Assembly: GCA_041538025.1 (NCBI GenBank) | Contig: JBGOEV010000001.1 | Span: forward strand, 62,001 to 126,000 | Direction of reading: 5' to 3' | Length of the DNA: 64,000 bases | Origin: Thermosaccharophagus gerlachensis | GTDB taxonomy: Bacteria; Armatimonadota; Fervidibacteria; Fervidibacterales; Thermosaccharophagaceae | Part shown: positions 61,148 to 64,000 of the stretch, piece after piece | Position numbering within the stretch: the stretch's first letter is position 1 | Layout of the letters: each line of letters starts with the position of its first letter | Made by a program: the position numbers and the translations under genes | Notes under the pieces: model-generated | Databases searched by the model: none | What the model saw: the letters and a program-made list of their open reading frames with translations, nothing else | Told to the model about the DNA's origin: nothing

Positions 61148-62487
61148 TGCGGTTGCTTGAAAATGCGAAAGCAGCATTGAAGTTGCCAGATTTGCGTGCA
61201 AGAGTAATTTTTGTATTTGCTATGTTTGCTGTTTATGCGTTTGGTGCTCATGTGCCAGTTCCCGGAGTTGATACTAAAGCTTTAGGGGAAGCATTTGCTC
61301 AAGGTTTTGGTGGTGGGTTGTTGAGGCTAATAAACTTGTTTTCGGGCGGGGCATTGAAACGATTTTCCATATTTGCGCTTGGCATAATGCCTTATATAAA
61401 TGCGTCAATCATAATGCAGCTTCTTGCTGTAGCTATACCGTCAATAGAGCAATGGCAGAAAGAAGGAGAATGGGGGAGGAGAAGAATAGCAAAACTTACC
61501 CGTGTTTTAACCCTTATCTCGTCAATTCTTCAGGGATGGGGCATTTTGTTCCTTTTCCAGCAAACTGGCGCAGTAAAGGATGTGAGCCTGCTCAGCCTAA
61601 ATAGCTGGCGTATTGTATTAACTCTTGCTGCAGGGACTGCAGCATTAATGTGGATAGGTGAGCTTATAACAGAGAAAGGGATAGGAAATGGCGTTTCGCT
61701 GATCATTTTTGCTGGAATAATGATGCGTTTGCCCACAGATATTGCTCAAGTTTATGGCTTACTTAGTTCAAGGGCAGTTGAGTGGACGAATGTGTTTATC
61801 TTGTTTGGTTTCTTTGTATTAACAGTAATGTTTATTGTATTTGTCCAGCAAGCCGAGAGGCGTATCCCTGTTCAGTATACTCGGAGAATAGTTGGAACGA
61901 GAATGATGGGCAGGACAAGTCATTTACCGTTACGAGTAAACACTGCAGGAGTTATCCCTATAATTTTTGCGATATCGGTTGCTATGTTCCCGGGCACATT
62001 AACATCAATGATACCGATATTCAGGCATGGAACAGTAATAACTCTTCCATTGATCGGCAAGGTTGATATGGGTGCATTAGGGGCACAAATCAGGGAAATT
62101 TTTTATCCAGGAGGCAGTAATATCGGCTTGTTGCTTTATTTTCTACTCGTAATCGCTTTTACATACTTTTACACAGCTGTTGTGTTGAACCCTTCAGATT
62201 TGGCGGATAACTTGAGGAAATGGGGAGGGGTTATCCCGGGCGTTAGACCGGGGGCTCCTACTGTGCAATATATTGACAAAGTTTTAACAAGGATTACATT
62301 CGGGGGAGCTATATTCCTCGGTATAATTGCCATCCTTGAGTTCCTTGTTCCACATTGGACAGGGTTGCCATTATACGACATTGCTGGCGGAACTTCAATT
62401 TTGATAGTAGTTGGCGTAGCTCTTGAGACAATGCTCCAACTTGAGGCTCAGCTATTGTCTCGTCAATATGAAAGATTGATCAGATAA
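61147..62487 (+). CDS. secY: Preprotein translocase subunit SecY
   Basis: SecY is the channel of the Sec export system, with about ten membrane helices in 446 residues. Recognisable segments include MFAVYAFGAHVPVPGVD, LFSGGALKRFSIFALGIMPYINASIIMQLL and the plug and later PSDLADNLRKWGGVIPGVRPG and KVLTRITFGGAIFLG. The start is the ATG overlapping the rplO stop. secE and secG are not in the window. Confidence 0.97.
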   Translation: MRLLENAKAALKLPDLRARVIFVFAMFAVYAFGAHVPVPGVDTKALGEAFAQGFGGGLLRLINLFSGGALKRFSIFALGIMPYINASIIMQLLAVAIPSIEQWQKEGEWGRRRIAKLTRVLTLISSILQGWGILFLFQQTGAVKDVSLLSLNSWRIVLTLAAGTAALMWIGELITEKGIGNGVSLIIFAGIMMRLPTDIAQVYGLLSSRAVEWTNVFILFGFFVLTVMFIVFVQQAERRIPVQYTRRIVGTRMMGRTSHLPLRVNTAGVIPIIFAISVAMFPGTLTSMIPIFRHGTVITLPLIGKVDMGALGAQIREIFYPGGSNIGLLLYFLLVIAFTYFYTAVVLNPSDLADNLRKWGGVIPGVRPGAPTVQYIDKVLTRITFGGAIFLGIIAILEFLVPHWTGLPLYDIAGGTSILIVVGVALETMLQLEAQLLSRQYERLIR

Positions 62488-62501
62488 CGGAGGAGGCAAA
62501 A

Positions 62502-63161
62502 TTGAGACTCATTATCCTTGGACCTCCAGGGTCAGGGAAAGGGACACAAGCTTCTATACTTGCGCGAAAGTATGGATTGTTATATCTTGCCACCGGGGAT
62601 ATATTTAGGGAGGAAATTAAGCAAAAAACTGATTTAGGAAGGCAAGTCGAGTCTTACATGGCTCGTGGTGAACTTGTTCCTGATGAACTGGTTGTGGAAG
62701 TAGTTAGAAGGAAACTTGAAAGCAGTTCTAACAGCTCAATTGGTTTCATTTTTGATGGTTTCCCGAGAACTGAGAGGCAGGCAAAAGAGCTTGACAAATT
62801 GCTAAGTAAAATAAACTTGAAATTATCGGCAGTTTTGCTGATTGATGTCCCAGATGATGAAGTTGTCAAGCGTTTATCGGGTAGAAGGATTTGCGCAAGG
62901 TGCGGTGCAGTTTACCATGTAGAATACAATCCACCGAAAATAGAGGGAACTTGCGATATATGTGGAGGGGAGCTGATTCAACGCGAGGACGATAAGCCAG
63001 AAGTTATCAGGAGACGCTTGCAAGTATATCACGAACAAACTGATCCAGTGATTTCGTATTATGAGAAGAACAACCTTTTGTATCGGGTAGATGGGTTGGG
63101 AGAAGTTGAGGAAGTGCACAGAAAAATTGAAACTTTGTTGAAACAGTTTTGCAATGAGTGA
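62502..63161 (+). CDS. adk: Adenylate kinase with zinc lid
   Basis: Adk interconverts ATP, AMP and ADP. The 219 residues carry the P-loop GPPGSGKGT at 7-15, DGFPRT near 85 and the lid domain with four cysteines (131, 134, 151 and 154) that bind zinc. The start is a TTG with GGAGGAGG upstream, a rare but clear start. It lies between secY and map, the common order. Confidence 0.96.
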   Translation: MRLIILGPPGSGKGTQASILARKYGLLYLATGDIFREEIKQKTDLGRQVESYMARGELVPDELVVEVVRRKLESSSNSSIGFIFDGFPRTERQAKELDKLLSKINLKLSAVLLIDVPDDEVVKRLSGRRICARCGAVYHVEYNPPKIEGTCDICGGELIQREDDKPEVIRRRLQVYHEQTDPVISYYEKNNLLYRVDGLGEVEEVHRKIETLLKQFCNE

Positions 63162-63982
63162 CCAAGATGAGGAAGCTAAGGGTAAAGAGAAACAAAAACG
63201 GTATCTTGCTAAAAAGCCTTGACGAAATAGAGCGAATGCGTATTGCAGGGATAATAGTATATGGTGCATTAAAAGAGATGGCAGCTGCTATTGATGTTGG
63301 GGTTACTCCTTTGCAACTTGATAAAATAGCTGAGAGCTATATACGAGATCACGGAGCTATTCCGTCTTTTCTGGGATATAAAGGCTATCCAGCATCAACT
63401 TGTATCGCTGTTAACGATCGTGTAGTTCACGCAATACCTGACAATAAACCTTTGAAAGAGGGAGATATTGTTGGTCTTGATGTGGCAGCTTGTTGGGATG
63501 GATACCATGCTGATGCTGCTATCACGGTTCCGGTTGGTGAAGTTAGCGATTTAGCAAAAAAGTTATTAAAAGTTGCAGCAAACGCCCTTTGTATCGGCAT
63601 AAAAGAAATTTCCTGTTCCAAATCACTCCAGCGCATGGGAGCAGCAATTCAAAACTATGTTGAAGGTGAGGGATTTCATATAGTTCGTGATCTTGTAGGG
63701 CATGGTATAGGGAAAAATTTGCATGAAAAGCCAGAGGTTCCGCACTACTTGTCAAACGCACCTGATATTAAAGTTGTCTCGGGGATGACATTTTGTATTG
63801 AACCAATGGTGAATGTCGGAACTTATAAAGTGGCTTATTTGAATGACGGATGGACCGTAGTAACAGCGGATGGGAGTCTTTCAGCTCATTTTGAGCATAC
63901 TATAGCGATTGTTGACGAAAGTGTGAGAATTTTAACACTTGGTCCAAATGGCGAAAACGATTTGTGGAAAGTAAATTTGTGA
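63158..63982 (+). CDS. map: Type I methionine aminopeptidase
   Basis: Map removes the initiator methionine co-translationally. The 274-residue chain has the five metal ligands: Asp108, Asp119, His182 in GHGIG, Glu215 in FCIEPM and a glutamate in HFEHTI. The substrate-binding histidine (VVHAIP near 91) is also present. The GTG at 63158 overlaps the adk stop; an ATG at 63167 could also serve. A GGTGAGG site right after the stop points to a further gene beyond the window, probably infA. Confidence 0.95.
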   Translation: MTKMRKLRVKRNKNGILLKSLDEIERMRIAGIIVYGALKEMAAAIDVGVTPLQLDKIAESYIRDHGAIPSFLGYKGYPASTCIAVNDRVVHAIPDNKPLKEGDIVGLDVAACWDGYHADAAITVPVGEVSDLAKKLLKVAANALCIGIKEISCSKSLQRMGAAIQNYVEGEGFHIVRDLVGHGIGKNLHEKPEVPHYLSNAPDIKVVSGMTFCIEPMVNVGTYKVAYLNDGWTVVTADGSLSAHFEHTIAIVDESVRILTLGPNGENDLWKVNL

Positions 63983-64000
63983 AGGTGAGGTGACTTTTAC

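Noticed and set aside
1..64000. CRISPR arrays, rRNA, transposases, phage genes or replication origin
   Set aside because: None was visible on reading the sequence and the frames on both strands.

Overview
This is a 64 kb stretch of a bacterial chromosome. It is gene-dense, has no rRNA, CRISPR array or insertion sequence, and carries seven tRNA genes. The gene content suggests a free-living bacterium with a two-membrane envelope and possibly a thermophilic or anaerobic lifestyle. The pointers are type IV pilus motors, a heptosyltransferase-like glycosyltransferase, a CsgG/FlgT-like secreted protein, a complete pyruvate:ferredoxin oxidoreductase, a membrane pyrophosphatase and ferredoxin-type reductases. 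The mixture, with sugar isomerases, a GH43/GH130-like protein and a second EF-G, would fit a deep-branching phylum such as Armatimonadota. That placement is an inference from gene content, not from a marker-gene search.

Left part (1-46 kb): mixed metabolic and envelope genes on both strands. 1-3.5 kb holds the end of nuoN, then ndk, a polyprenyl diphosphate synthase and a sugar nucleotidyltransferase. 3.5-13.3 kb is a long minus-strand block with tsaD, a HAS-barrel-like protein, two paralogous 4Fe-4S proteins, a tandem universal stress protein, the Por operon (gamma-delta fused) and a five-bladed-propeller glycosidase/phosphorylase-like protein. 13.4-21.5 kb has a TPR/zinc-finger protein, an S55 (SpoIVB-like) peptidase, two nucleotide-sugar enzymes, five clustered tRNAs, the pyrophosphatase and a sixth tRNA. 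21.7-30.1 kb has a URO-D-like protein, a DUF488 protein, TatA, a GAF-GGDEF cyclase, tRNA-Leu, a JAMM-TusA fusion, a primary-type sigma factor with a very long lysine-rich N-terminus, a nitrilase-family amidohydrolase, a small zinc ribbon and hisG. 30.5-46 kb has a TPR protein, pilB-pilT-pilC, a glycosyltransferase, an acetyltransferase, the CsgG/FlgT-like protein, a BcrAD-type activase fusion, an oxidoreductase, a Get3/ArsA-like ATPase, L-rhamnose isomerase and a sugar epimerase.

Right part (46.2-64 kb): one continuous plus-strand str-S10-spc ribosomal superoperon in the order rpsL, rpsG, fusA, rpsJ, rplC, rplD, rplW, rplB, rpsS, rplV, rpsC, rplP, rpmC, rpsQ, fusA2-like, rplN, rplX, rplE, rpsN, rpsH, rplF, rplR, rpsE, rpmD, rplO, secY, adk, map. 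There is no tuf between fusA and rpsJ. A second EF-G paralogue sits inside the spc section, and rpmD begins 122 nt inside rpsE. The superoperon is preceded by a leader that can fold either into a long multibranched helix or into a perfect intrinsic-terminator hairpin, which looks like an attenuator.

The strongest candidates for something undescribed are that leader RNA (46243-46358), the histone-H1-like N-terminal extension of the sigma factor, the JAMM-TusA fusion that has lost its sulfur-carrying cysteine, the second EF-G embedded in the spc operon with a Gly at the catalytic-His position, and the rpsE/rpmD overprint.
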